Positions 1-8,092 of a stretch of DNA of 37,541 nucleotides are shown in pieces. Both the position numbers and the translations under genes were made by a program. Numbering within the stretch: position 1 is the stretch's first letter; the number at the start of each line of letters is the position of its first letter. Below the pieces are notes generated by a model that saw nothing but the letters and a program-made list of their open reading frames with translations, was not told where the DNA came from and ran no database searches. Location: positions 1 through 37,541 of the IMG/VR virus record IMGVR_UViG_3300042375_000706. The stretch is one strand, 5' to 3'. Source of the stretch: a virus.

Positions 1-1211
1 CCAACTCCCTGTGTGCCGATGCTGGCTGAAAGTCCGCTTGTGTATATATATGCGTCGTCTCCGTTTGTGGAGATGTGGGCGAAGTTTCCGCCTGTGCTGA
101 TGGAGGCTTCTAATCCGCTTGTGGAGATGCTGGCATAGTCTCCCAGTGTGGAGATGGTGGCGTTGGCTCCGTATGTGAACATTGTGGCGTCGTCTCCGTA
201 TGTTCCAAGTGTTGCGTTGGCTCCAGTTGTGAAGAAATAAGCATTCACTCCAGATGTGCCAATACTTGCGTCAGCTCCTTCGGTGTAGATTTGAGCATCA
301 GATCCGGTTGTAAAGATGTTGGCGTTGGCTCCGCCTGTGGAGATGCTGGCGCCAGCTCCTGTTGTGGAGATGATGGCGTTGGCTCCGGTTGTGCCTATAT
401 TAGCATTGTCTCCTTGCGTGAAGATTGCAGAGTTGATTCCAGTTGTAGCGATGTATGCATCGGTTCCGGTTGTGATTATACTAGCATTGGCTCCTTCCGT
501 GGAGATGGTGGCGTCGTCTCCGACTGTAAAAATATCTGCGTTAGCTCCGCTTGTAGAGATGGAGGCATTGATTCCGCTGGTGGAGATAAATGCGTCGTCT
601 CCAAATGTTGAGATGTATGCCCCAACTCCGCCGGTGGAGATGGAGGCGTTGGCTCCCTGTGTGCCGATGCTGGCATCGGAGCCTTCTGTGTAGATGTTGC
701 CGTAGTTTCCGCTTGTGGAGATGCTACCGTTGGCTCCTGCTGTGCTGATGGTGGCGTATTCTCCGATTGTGGAGATGCCAGCGGTGATTCCGCTTGTGGA
801 GATGGTGCCGTTGGCTCCGGTTGTAGAGATTACGCCGCTCGCGGTAACTGTCGTTGCGGTGGCGGCTCCCAGCGTGGGGGTGGTAAACGATGGTGAGATG
901 AGCGGAGCCTTGAGCGCAAGCGCGTCGAAGACCGCATTGCCTGCGACGGCATTCGCGCTACCGTCGATGATGGTGGCGTCCACGGTGGCTTGGATGCCTT
1001 GGATGCCTTGGATGCCTTGGATGCCTTGGGGGCCTTGGGGGCCGGGGGTAGTGGATGGTGATCCGGTGTTCCCGATAGGCCCGGTGTTCCCGATAGGCCC
1101 GATAGGTCCGGTGGCTCCGGTGGCTCCGGTGGCTCCGGTGGCTCCGGGAATCCCCTGTCTCAATGCGGGAACAACGGTCCCACGGTCGGTGATGCGATCT
1201 TGAATGCTCAT
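1..1211 (-). CDS. Tail fibre with collagen-like and decapeptide repeats (3' end outside window)
   Basis: The frame is open from an ATG at 1211 to base 1, so about 403 residues are visible and the C-terminus is missing. About 20 N-terminal residues are followed by a collagen-like Gly-X-Y stretch (about residues 22-75, [12 protein letters not shown] and GIQ triplets) and a linker to about residue 125. From there to the edge it is a ten-residue repeat of the type GxxAxIxTxG (for example [10 protein letters not shown]), about 28 copies. Collagen-like stretches are common in phage fibres. The regular Ala, Ile/Phe and Thr positions suggest a stacked beta structure such as a beta-helix or trimeric fibre shaft; that is inference. 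It follows the 1215-1628 gene by 3 bp. The receptor-binding tip would lie beyond the window. Confidence 0.85.
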   Translation of the reverse strand, partial: MSIQDRITDRGTVVPALRQGIPGATGATGATGATGPIGPIGNTGPIGNTGSPSTTPGPQGPQGIQGIQGIQGIQATVDATIIDGSANAVAGNAVFDALALKAPLISPSFTTPTLGAATATTVTASGVISTTGANGTISTSGITAGISTIGEYATISTAGANGSISTSGNYGNIYTEGSDASIGTQGANASISTGGVGAYISTFGDDAFISTSGINASISTSGANADIFTVGDDATISTEGANASIITTGTDAYIATTGINSAIFTQGDNANIGTTGANAIISTTGAGASISTGGANANIFTTGSDAQIYTEGADASIGTSGVNAYFFTTGANATLGTYGDDATMFTYGANATISTLGDYASISTSGLEASISTGGNFAHISTNGDDAYIYTSGLSASIGTQGV

Positions 1212-1214
1212 GGT

Positions 1215-1628
1215 TTAGCAGCTTGCGCCGGGGGTGGTTGGGACGCGCCCGAGGATCGGGACGGAGAAGGTGATCCGGCACGCCACGTTGGCGAACTGGC
1301 GGGACTCGCCCGTTTTCTGGGAAGACCCATTATTGGAGGAGGTCTTGGTGGAAGTGGAAGACCCGGTTTTATTGGAATTTCCGTTATTGGTGGAGCTCTT
1401 GCTGGAAGTGGAAGATCCGGTCTTGCTGGAGCTTCCGCTTTTGCTGGAGCTTCCGCTTTTGCTGGTGCTTCCGCTCTTGCTGGAGCTTCCACTCTTGCTG
1501 GAGCTTCCACTCTTGCTGGAGCTTCCACTTTTGCTGGAGCTTCCACTCTTGCTGGAGCTTCCACTCTTGCTGGAGCTTGCACTTTTGCTGGATTGCCCGG
1601 CTCTGTTGACGACGTGATTGTAGTCCAT
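1215..1628 (-). CDS. Ser/Lys/Gly hexapeptide-repeat protein
   Basis: A 137-residue protein of unknown function. After about 12 residues it becomes a run of SSSKSG hexapeptides (about 11 copies), passes into STSKSS and SSTSTKTSS variants, and ends with a more ordinary segment of about 30 residues (RQFANVACRITFSVPILGRV and a Cys at the end). The repeat part must be disordered or extended and is strongly basic. It starts 6 bp after the preceding gene and stops 3 bp before the fibre gene, so all three are surely one transcript. Its place among fibre genes suggests a virion or adhesion-related component, but no family was recognised. The DNA repeat has an 18-bp period, which allows copy number to change by slippage. 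Confidence 0.7.
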   Translation of the reverse strand: MDYNHVVNRAGQSSKSASSSKSGSSSKSGSSSKSGSSSKSGSSSKSGSSSKSGSTSKSGSSSKSGSSSKTGSSTSSKSSTNNGNSNKTGSSTSTKTSSNNGSSQKTGESRQFANVACRITFSVPILGRVPTTPGASC

Positions 1629-1634
1629 GCGCGT

Positions 1635-2144
1635 TTATTTGTTGTAGCCGTAGGCGGAGGACTGGTCGGAATCGTATCCGGTCGAGGTGTCGGTGTCCGT
1701 GCCGGTGTCCGTGCCGGTCGAGGTGTCCGTGCCGGTCGAGGTGTCCGTGCCGGTGTCGGTGTCCGTGCCAGTCGAGGTGTCCGTGCCGGTCGAGGTGTCC
1801 GTGCCGGTGTCGGTGTCCGTGCCGGTCGAGGTGTCTGTGCCGGTCGAGGTGTCCGTGCCGGTCGAGGTGTCCGTGCCGGTCGAGGTGTCCGTGCCGGTCG
1901 AGGTGTCCGTGCCGGTCGAGGTGTCTGTGCCAGTCGAGGTGTCCGTGCCAGTCGAGGTGTCCACGGACACCAGCGCGAGAGCGGCGGACTGCCACGCTCC
2001 GATCACCGTCATGTCGAACTGGATTTCCTTCGGCAGCTCCGCCAGCACGCCAGCCTTGCGGGCCAGCGCGATGCCGTCCCGCACGGCGGAGATCGTGCGC
2101 TCCACGAACTCGGGGATGTCTTCAATTCTTACGACGTTTTCCAT
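1635..2144 (-). CDS. Small protein with Thr/Asp/Ser/Gly hexapeptide-repeat tail
   Basis: A 169-residue protein. The start chosen is the ATG at 2144, directly after the stop of the upstream gene (TGA, one base, ATG); longer frames would overlap that gene. Residues 1-60 look folded and helical (MENVVRIEDIPEFVERTISA at the start). The rest is a run of TDTSTG hexapeptides, about 16 copies with occasional TDTDTG variants, ending in a Tyr/Ser-rich tail (YGYNK). The acidic, Thr-rich repeat contrasts with the basic SSSKSG repeat of the next gene. The function is unknown. The position between connector-like genes and the fibre gene suggests a tail or fibre accessory protein. Confidence 0.75.
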   Translation of the reverse strand: MENVVRIEDIPEFVERTISAVRDGIALARKAGVLAELPKEIQFDMTVIGAWQSAALALVSVDTSTGTDTSTGTDTSTGTDTSTGTDTSTGTDTSTGTDTSTGTDTSTGTDTDTGTDTSTGTDTSTGTDTDTGTDTSTGTDTSTGTDTGTDTDTSTGYDSDQSSAYGYNK

Positions 2145-2145
2145 T

Positions 2146-3009
2146 TCAGTATCCGGTTTTGGTTCTCGCGCTGCTGCGCGGGGTGGCGAGAGTCTTGGGG
2201 GCGAGCACTTCGTATTTTTGTTCCGCCGTCTTCGCCTCCTCGCGGGCGACTCCCTTGCTGCCCTCATCGCGCCACATGGCGGAGGTGGCGAGCAGGCCGC
2301 GTGCGACCGGCAGGAGGTAAAGCTCGACGTGCTCGCCGCGCAACGGCAGCTCCGGACCGGGAGTCAGGAGGTCGGAAAACAAAACGCGGGCGGGCGCGAG
2401 GATCACCTCGACCTCCAGCCGATAGGCGCGATCGGAAAGCGTGTCGAAGCGGATCACTGACGGCACTCCCGGCGAGCGGTTCCCGGCGTTCGATTCCATC
2501 CAGTAGAACCGGGGCTCGGCGGTCTGCTTGCGCTGCCACGTCGTCGGGCGGAACTTGTGATGGGTCAGGACGCGCCCGGTTTCGAGGATCCTCGGGTCGC
2601 CGACGAGTTCGGCGTAAGGCTCGGGCATCGCCACCGCGTCGCTGTAAATCACCGCGCTCACGGTGCCTGTCGCTCCGGTGTAGGGGTGCAGCAGCGAGTT
2701 CAGGCCGGAAATCTGGTTGTCGATGTCGTCGCCCGCGATGCGGATCGAGCGCCCGTATTGGTTGGCGCTGAACGCCGTCCCGGTCGTCTCCGTGCTGCCG
2801 TGGGTCACGCCGATGGAGAGGGTCGAGGCGGGTTCGAGGTAGAGCGACGCGGTGGTCGTCTTGGTTTGAAAAGGCGCGATGGCGTCGAGCTTTTGCAGCC
2901 CGCCGTTGATCGCGTCGAGCACCTCCAGCCGGGTGTTCGCCGGAAGGTCGCTCAAGCCGCCCTCGGTGAGGTCGCGGACGAGACGGTTGGCAAGGGCGAT
3001 GGCTTTCAT
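2146..3009 (-). CDS. Putative head-tail connector/adaptor protein
   Basis: A 287-residue protein. The N-terminus (ALANRLVRDL, then LPANTRLEVLDAINGGLQKL) has the helical pattern seen at the start of phage head-tail adaptor proteins. The middle is rich in beta strands, and the C-terminal part is helical and charged (AMWRDEGSKG, EEAKTAEQKYEVLAP). It is translationally coupled to the upstream gene by an ATGA overlap, which suggests linked products. Downstream it runs straight into the TDTSTG-repeat gene. The call rests on this pattern and on the location between capsid and fibre genes, not on a firm family match; a tail-tubular or neck protein is equally possible. Confidence 0.45.
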   Translation of the reverse strand: MKAIALANRLVRDLTEGGLSDLPANTRLEVLDAINGGLQKLDAIAPFQTKTTTASLYLEPASTLSIGVTHGSTETTGTAFSANQYGRSIRIAGDDIDNQISGLNSLLHPYTGATGTVSAVIYSDAVAMPEPYAELVGDPRILETGRVLTHHKFRPTTWQRKQTAEPRFYWMESNAGNRSPGVPSVIRFDTLSDRAYRLEVEVILAPARVLFSDLLTPGPELPLRGEHVELYLLPVARGLLATSAMWRDEGSKGVAREEAKTAEQKYEVLAPKTLATPRSSARTKTGY

Positions 3010-4235
3010 TTAGCGGCCACCTCCACGGCTTCGGGTTGCTTGGCTGGATTCGGGTCCGCCATGCCGATGGACGCCATCGCCATCTGGTAATCCCGTTCGA
3101 TTCCCGGCTTGTGGTCGTTGTCGGCGAACAGAAAGAAGGTGGAGGCGCGGTAGCGGGTGATCGGCATCAGCAGGCTTTCCGCGTAGAGGTGGGGGATTGG
3201 GATGATTCGGCAGTCATTGAGGTCGGAAGATGAATAACTAGGAGCCTCCTTGATTACGTCCAACAGAATGCTTGTCGAACCGATGGTCGCGGGGGTGATA
3301 ATGATGGCGCACTTGGCCGGTTCGACGCCATGCTGGTAGCGGCGGTCGATGTGGTAGGCGACGGGCTCGTCCGTTTCGCCGCCTTCGAGGTAAAGGCTCT
3401 GGAACAATTCCAACTCCGCGAGCGTCGCGACCGGCGACAGCGGGCGCTTGTTGGCGGCGAGGCGGCACGGACCGATGACGTTCTGCACGTTGTCAGGAAT
3501 CGCGGCAACGGTCACCGCGTCGGCGAATTCCAGGGTGAGCGTGCTGACCGTGAAGTAGCGGTGGTCGTCCGCTTGGTTCCATATCGTCTGGATCGCCGAG
3601 TTTAGGTCGTTCATCGCCCTCTCGATCGCAAAGTCAGGAGCGGATTCGCGGCAGGGGATCGCCCACATCAGGAGGATGTCGTCGATCACTTCGCACACGG
3701 TTATTCCCCTGCTGTCACTTGTCCCGGTGAGATTCGCCATGGCGGAGAACACGGTCACTGAGCTTGCCTGCAATGACTTCAACGCGCCAACCAAGAGTGC
3801 CGTGGCGGAAACACCGGTTTCGGCGGAGCCTTGGAAGAAAAGATTGCCCCCGCCGACGTTTGCCGTGGCAGAAACATCGGTTTTGGCGGAGCTTTGGAAG
3901 AAAAGATTGCCCCCGCTCAAGACCGCCGTGGAGGAAACATCGGTTACGGCGGAGCCTTGGAAGAAAAGATTGCCCCCGCTCAAGACCGCCGTGGAGGAAA
4001 CATCGGTTTTGGCGGAGCTTTGGAGAAACTCCGTTTTATTGACTCCTAATGCGGCAACCGCAGTGGTGCCGGTTATCGAGGAGGCTTGAAGAGCCGAGTT
4101 CTGACCGGTAAGCGTTGCATTGGCAGTCGCGGAAACCATGGACGAAGCCGACAGAAGCACAACGGAGGTCATGGAGGTGAAAACTTTCACCTCAAACATT
4201 TCTCTCGCAACACCGTATAATTGTCTGTTAGCCAT
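3006..4235 (-). CDS. Connector-like protein with 21-residue N-terminal repeats
   Basis: A 409-residue protein in two parts. Residues 1 to about 175 are Ser/Ala/Thr-rich and contain about five copies of a 21-residue repeat (GGNLFFQGSA then TDVSSTAVLS). At DNA level the period is 63 bp and three copies between 3838 and 4030 are nearly identical. Residues from about 180 on (CEVIDDILLMWAIPCRESAP onwards) look like an ordinary globular domain with long helices, resembling podovirus head-tail adaptor or gp4-like proteins in pattern. The start is the ATG at 4235, 1 bp from the previous stop, with no Shine-Dalgarno sequence. The repeat may form a decoration or adhesin-like stalk on a connector; that is inference. 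Confidence 0.5.
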   Translation of the reverse strand: MANRQLYGVAREMFEVKVFTSMTSVVLLSASSMVSATANATLTGQNSALQASSITGTTAVAALGVNKTEFLQSSAKTDVSSTAVLSGGNLFFQGSAVTDVSSTAVLSGGNLFFQSSAKTDVSATANVGGGNLFFQGSAETGVSATALLVGALKSLQASSVTVFSAMANLTGTSDSRGITVCEVIDDILLMWAIPCRESAPDFAIERAMNDLNSAIQTIWNQADDHRYFTVSTLTLEFADAVTVAAIPDNVQNVIGPCRLAANKRPLSPVATLAELELFQSLYLEGGETDEPVAYHIDRRYQHGVEPAKCAIIITPATIGSTSILLDVIKEAPSYSSSDLNDCRIIPIPHLYAESLLMPITRYRASTFFLFADNDHKPGIERDYQMAMASIGMADPNPAKQPEAVEVAAK

Positions 4236-4236
4236 G

Positions 4237-5097
4237 TTATAATAAATTCACTTTGCATTCTCCGGCGGGGAATTTCACGGAGTCACCAGCAAAGACCCAT
4301 GGGGCTGCCCATATAGATCCACGGATGATGAGGTCTCCTGCTGTTGGGTGATCGTGAATTCCAAAGTGGGTCGGGGCGTAAGGGGGGTTTATGCTGTTGG
4401 TGTTTAAGGTGAGCTCTCCCACATTAGCCGTAGCCCCATTTATTGGAGAGGAAAATGTGGCTAAAGCTCTGGCATAATTAACCGCATTATACTCCTGATA
4501 ATAAGCTGAGGACTGACCCGCTAACGCATAAAAAGAGCCATACGACACATACAATGCCGATAACGGAGTATGATGAACGCGCCCGAAAACCATGTCCAAT
4601 AACGATCTTGCAATACCTTCTCCAAGGTCAGAGTAACCCTTACTTAAAGGATCGTCGGTTCCACCAAAGCCGGAGTCCTTGTAATCCCCGTTCCACATTA
4701 CGGGTGATATAACGAGGCTGCCCGCCGGGATCTTTACCGTTGCGCCACCACTGACAAGTCTGATGCTACTCCCAATCCAGCCTACGGCTAGTTGCTGATT
4801 GGTCCCACCGATCGCGCTGTCATAGATCGCCCAATGGGTGATACGCCCCCAAGCGGCGGTTGCGGTGGGGAAGGTGATTGCAACGCCGTTGGTCTTGGTG
4901 GGAAGTTCATCGAGCGGGCAATCAGGGAAGGAATTTCGGTCATTGGCTATGGCAGCGCGGGCGTAGCCGCCGCCGGATACTTCCACTGACGAGGAGGTAA
5001 GCAGGCCGATGTGATATGTTGCGACAGGCACATACTGAACACCCCTCAACAGATGGTTGAGGAGGACGGTCGAGAGGTCCGCGTGTAAGTATGCCAT
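4237..5097 (-). CDS. Tail fibre-type protein, paralogue of the next gene upstream
   Basis: A 286-residue protein that opens with LLNHLLRGVQYVP, continues with YHIGLLTSSS and EVSGGGYARAA, and then TNGVAITFPTATAAWGRITH and WAIYDSA. This pattern is typical of a domain found in phage tail fibre and appendage proteins. The second half (from SLLDMVFGRV to the end) repeats the same plan more loosely, so the protein is an internal tandem duplication. It is clearly a paralogue of the 5107-5913 product; a block at 4801-4895 is almost identical in DNA to 5599-5693. The 3' part is richer in A+T than its neighbours. No Shine-Dalgarno sequence precedes the ATG. Confidence 0.7.
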   Translation of the reverse strand: MAYLHADLSTVLLNHLLRGVQYVPVATYHIGLLTSSSVEVSGGGYARAAIANDRNSFPDCPLDELPTKTNGVAITFPTATAAWGRITHWAIYDSAIGGTNQQLAVGWIGSSIRLVSGGATVKIPAGSLVISPVMWNGDYKDSGFGGTDDPLSKGYSDLGEGIARSLLDMVFGRVHHTPLSALYVSYGSFYALAGQSSAYYQEYNAVNYARALATFSSPINGATANVGELTLNTNSINPPYAPTHFGIHDHPTAGDLIIRGSIWAAPWVFAGDSVKFPAGECKVNLL

Positions 5098-5106
5098 AAA
5101 TTACGA

Positions 5107-5913
5107 TTAGTTGAATGTCACCACAATCGACCCCACCGCGAACTTGGCGCTGTCACCAATCGGGACGGACTTTGCGGTTCCCAACGCGCCGAGGACCAAT
5201 GCGTTGCCGAGCAAGGCGTCGTCATAGATCCCGAAATGAGTTAGCGGCCCGGTCACGGAAACGACCGAGTCGTTGAGCGTGAGGACGGCGGTATTGGCCG
5301 CCGCCCCGCCGGATGGAGCGCCAAACGATGCGATTTTGCGGGAATAGCCAGAGTCAGTCCATGCAGCGAGCGATTCCCCGGTCAGCGCCGATCCTACCGC
5401 CACATGGACGGCGGCTGGAACGTCGTAAGAGGTGTTTCCAAAGACGAGATCAAGCAGTTTGCGCTTGGCGAAGTCCGTCAAGCCGCCGCTGTTGGCGTTC
5501 GTCATGGTAATGGATACCGCGCCTACCCCTATTTTCGGCGTGTCGCCGAGTGAGACGTAGCGGGAGCTTGCAAGCGCACCATGAACCAGCATCCCGCTGG
5601 TCCCACCGGTCGCGCTGTCATAGATCGCCCAATGGGTGATCGTCCCCCAAGCGACGGTTGCGGTGGGGAAGGTGATTGCAACGCCGTTGGTTTTAATTGG
5701 CGCGGCACTCAAAGAGCACTGCGGGAAGTTGGTGGCATTTTGAGCGACAGCAACGCGGGCGTAGCTGCCGCCGCTCACTTCGCTGGTAACTCCCGACTCG
5801 CCGGGATCTGCGGTGAAGAGCCCGACATAAAGCGTGCCGGGCGGGGTGTAAGGGGTGGCTCGAAGCAGATGGTTCAGCAGCGAGACTTCAAGGGCATCGG
5901 ATAGGGCGCTCAT
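5107..5913 (-). CDS. Tail fibre-type protein with two tandem domains
   Basis: A 268-residue protein built of two related domains. The first (residues about 1-145) contains LLNHLLRATPYTPPGTLYVG, LFTADPGESG, EVSGGSYARVAVAQ, TNGVAITFPTATVAWGTITH and WAIYDSATGG. The second (about 146-268) repeats it as KLLDLVFGNTSYDVPAAVHV, GYSRKIASFGAP, LTHFGIYDDA and GDSAKFAVGSIVVTF. The domain type is known from phage tail fibre and appendage proteins. It lies 9 bp upstream of its paralogue. The start is preceded by CCTAAAATACC and no Shine-Dalgarno sequence. It probably forms a beta-rich part of the tail or baseplate; its exact place is unknown. Confidence 0.7.
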   Translation of the reverse strand: MSALSDALEVSLLNHLLRATPYTPPGTLYVGLFTADPGESGVTSEVSGGSYARVAVAQNATNFPQCSLSAAPIKTNGVAITFPTATVAWGTITHWAIYDSATGGTSGMLVHGALASSRYVSLGDTPKIGVGAVSITMTNANSGGLTDFAKRKLLDLVFGNTSYDVPAAVHVAVGSALTGESLAAWTDSGYSRKIASFGAPSGGAAANTAVLTLNDSVVSVTGPLTHFGIYDDALLGNALVLGALGTAKSVPIGDSAKFAVGSIVVTFN

Positions 5914-5935
5914 GGTATTTTAGGAATGCGGTTGG

Positions 5936-6424
5936 TTATTGGGGATTGGCGGACAGCCACGCCTCGATGGCGGGGCGGAGGTTAGCGTGCTCGGCGCGGA
6001 CGCGGAGTTGGGAGTCCTCGCCGAAGAGCCCTGCGACGCGCACGCCGCCTTGGAAAATATGCCGTCCCTCAAAGGAGAACTCAGGGGCGGCGGGATCCGG
6101 CGCGATCACTTGCTCATCAACGGCGGCAACGGCGGCGGCTTTTTTGGCGGCCTTGTTGGCGGCGGCAAGCGCCTCCGCCGCATCGGCTTTGTCCTTGGCG
6201 ATTTGGGCTTCGATTTCCGGGCCTACGGCCTGCACCAGAAAGGTGAACCCCTGATTGCGGAACTCGGGAGAAAAGACGGTTTTCGCAGCGTCGTTGAACT
6301 CGCCGACAGTCAACTCCCGCCCGGCGTAGAGATACTTGTCATGATCCATCGAATAAATGAACCCGTCGATGCGGGGGAAATTACCGTGCCGGATCGTATC
6401 GGAAATGAAGATGATGAATTTCAT
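5936..6424 (-). CDS. Hypothetical protein between capsid and fibre genes
   Basis: A 162-residue protein of no recognised family. Residues 1-65 look globular (MKFIIFISDTIRHGNFPRID at the start). A helical Ala/Lys stretch follows (about residues 75-100, EALAAANKAAKKAAAVAA), and then a beta-rich C-terminal part with FEGRHIFQGGVRVAGLFGED. The order globular, alanine-rich helix, small domain recalls small head or neck proteins, but this is only a guess. It lies 63 bp downstream of the capsid gene, and a hairpin stands between them, so it may be expressed at a lower level than the capsid protein. Confidence 0.65.
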   Translation of the reverse strand: MKFIIFISDTIRHGNFPRIDGFIYSMDHDKYLYAGRELTVGEFNDAAKTVFSPEFRNQGFTFLVQAVGPEIEAQIAKDKADAAEALAAANKAAKKAAAVAAVDEQVIAPDPAAPEFSFEGRHIFQGGVRVAGLFGEDSQLRVRAEHANLRPAIEAWLSANPQ

Positions 6425-6448
6425 GCTGGCGGATTGGGGAAAGGGGTG

Positions 6449-6480
6449 GGCAGGGAGGGAGACGAATCCCCCTCCCTGCC
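6449..6480 (-). terminator. Hairpin downstream of the capsid gene
   Basis: A perfect 11-bp inverted repeat (GGCAGGGAGGG / CCCTCCCTGCC, 10-base loop) starts 7 bases after the end of the capsid gene. There is no T run after it on the minus strand, so it may slow or partly stop transcription or protect the capsid mRNA 3' end rather than act as a full intrinsic terminator. Confidence 0.5.
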
Positions 6481-6487
6481 GGGTCGC

Positions 6488-8014
6488 TTAGGCGCGGATC
6501 GGCATTTTGATGCCGGGGTAGGTGATCGCGTGGCGCAAGCGCATCACGCTGGTCACACGGTCCTTGGTGTCCTTCTTGAACGTCTGGCCGAAGACGCTGG
6601 TGCAGTAGCGGTCAGTCACGAACTTGCCGTTGAGCAGGTCGGTGGTGTGCTCGGCGCGGAACTCGCCGTAGCCCCGGAGGATGCCGGAACGACCGAGAGC
6701 CAGCGTGTCGCCGATCGGCACGCCGAGGTTGTTCACCGGGAAGATGAACGAACCGATCGGATGCGCGTCGGTGTTGAGCGCGGCGTTCCACTGCACCCCG
6801 GCGGCGGCATCGCCACTCGCGGTGTAGGTGCCACCAACACCAGCGGTGTTAGCTGCACCGCCGATGACGGTATGGGCAATGCCGGACGCGGCGGAGGCAA
6901 GACGCGCCGTGATGGCGATCTTGGAACCGTTGTTGCCGGTGGTGTAGGCATACATCCCCCACTTGCCAGCGTCCGCACCCGTCAGGTTGTAGATGACGAA
7001 GTAGCGGGTTTTCGCGTCGGCGGTGAACGATCCGGTGTCGATGAACTCGTAAGGCGAACCCTCGAAGTAACGGAAGAACTCGGAGTCATCCATATCGGTG
7101 GTGTTGCCTCCGCCCTTCACGTCGATCGTGGTAGTCCCGGCGGTAATAGCGGCACCGCCAAGGAAGGCTTTCGGGTTGAGGAACGATCCCATCGGGCCGA
7201 CGCCGTCATGGTCGATCGGGTTGTAGGGAACCACGGTGTGACCGTCGATCGAAGGATAGCCGCCCTTGAAGACGGTGTTGCCTTGACCCCGGATGTCGCC
7301 GTTCTTCAAAACGTCGCGCCATGCGCTGTCCAGCTTCAGGCTTGTGAGCGACGGGGTGGTCGCCACGAAGGTCTGAGACCAGATCGGCTGCTTGGAGCCT
7401 GCTCCGGCGATGTCGGCGGGAAGACCTCCCATCGGCATCATCGCTTGGCCCACGGAGACGACCTCGTCCCAGCGGAGCGTGTCGGCGCTTTTCAGGGTGG
7501 CCTCAGTCTTGCCGTTGGCGAACATGACGTTCGCGGCGGGGAGCTTCAGCAGGGTGAGGCCGAAGACTTGCTCGGTCTTGAAGCGACCGAGGTTCTTGCC
7601 GAGCTCGACGTTGACGCCGCTCTCGATGTCTCCGCGCATGCCCATCATCTCCTCCATCCGCTTGTTGGTGCGAACCGCCCAGCGGGCGAAATCGACCGTG
7701 AGTTGGAAGTTGCCTTGCTTGATTTTGTCGAAGTCGCCTGCGGCCTCGAACAACGCGTCGCCGAGCTTCGGCTTCTTGTAGAAGCCCGCTTGGGTGGTGA
7801 AGTTCATGATCGAGCCGTTGCCTTTGCTCAGATCGGTCTGAGCCCAGATCAGCGAGCGTTCCGACTTGCCTTCCATCTCTTGGAAGAAGTCGGTGGATTG
7901 CTCCGCGAGCAGTGCGCCTTTCCGCCAGAGCTGGCGGATGTTGTTCGCATTGCCCAGAGGGGCGGTTTTGAGGGTGCCGTAACTGTTCGGCGTGTTGAAG
8001 TCTTGGTTAGCCAT
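6488..8014 (-). CDS. Major capsid protein
   Basis: A 508-residue protein directly downstream of the scaffold gene. The N-terminal third has the pattern of the DUF4043-type phage capsid family: a helix ending in STDFFQEMEGKSERSLIWAQ, then TDLSKGNGSIMNFTTQAGFY, and later FARWAVRTNKRMEEMMGMRG followed by a helix with LGKNLGRFKTEQVFGLTL. The C-terminus returns to a conserved-looking strand segment (GRSGILRGYGEFRAEHTTDL, then a basic stretch to KMPIRA). Between them, about residues 290-400 form a Gly/Thr-rich insertion that may be a surface domain. The order scaffold, capsid, small genes is standard. The start has no Shine-Dalgarno sequence; CAGAACATCAA lies 17 bases before the ATG. Confidence 0.85.
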   Translation of the reverse strand: MANQDFNTPNSYGTLKTAPLGNANNIRQLWRKGALLAEQSTDFFQEMEGKSERSLIWAQTDLSKGNGSIMNFTTQAGFYKKPKLGDALFEAAGDFDKIKQGNFQLTVDFARWAVRTNKRMEEMMGMRGDIESGVNVELGKNLGRFKTEQVFGLTLLKLPAANVMFANGKTEATLKSADTLRWDEVVSVGQAMMPMGGLPADIAGAGSKQPIWSQTFVATTPSLTSLKLDSAWRDVLKNGDIRGQGNTVFKGGYPSIDGHTVVPYNPIDHDGVGPMGSFLNPKAFLGGAAITAGTTTIDVKGGGNTTDMDDSEFFRYFEGSPYEFIDTGSFTADAKTRYFVIYNLTGADAGKWGMYAYTTGNNGSKIAITARLASAASGIAHTVIGGAANTAGVGGTYTASGDAAAGVQWNAALNTDAHPIGSFIFPVNNLGVPIGDTLALGRSGILRGYGEFRAEHTTDLLNGKFVTDRYCTSVFGQTFKKDTKDRVTSVMRLRHAITYPGIKMPIRA

Positions 8015-8031
8015 GGTAGTAGTTGGTTAGG

Positions 8032-8046
8032 TTGATGTTCTGTGAA
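8032..8046 (-). promoter_or_regulatory. CAGAACATCAA motif before the capsid gene
   Basis: On the minus strand TTCACAGAACATCAA lies in the 78-bp gap between the scaffold and capsid genes. The same core stands before several other genes of this phage (9121, 13305, 13522, 32029, 33376, 35491, 37305). Its role is unknown. Confidence 0.5.
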
Positions 8047-8092
8047 TCACCACTGGTCGCCGCCTGCCGCCAAAGCCGGAAAATCCCCGCTG

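Noticed and set aside
1675-1970. Regular 18-bp repeats that look like a CRISPR array
   Set aside because: There are no spacers; the repeats are contiguous and in frame with the TDTSTG protein.
4801-5693. Diversity-generating retroelement acting on the duplicated fibre genes
   Set aside because: No reverse transcriptase and no adenine-biased variable repeat are seen; the near-identical block is better explained by duplication or gene conversion.
5939-8035. 698-residue plus-strand open frame opposite the capsid gene
   Set aside because: It is the antisense of the capsid and neighbouring gene in GC-rich DNA, has no promoter or family pattern, and its composition follows the reverse of the real codons.
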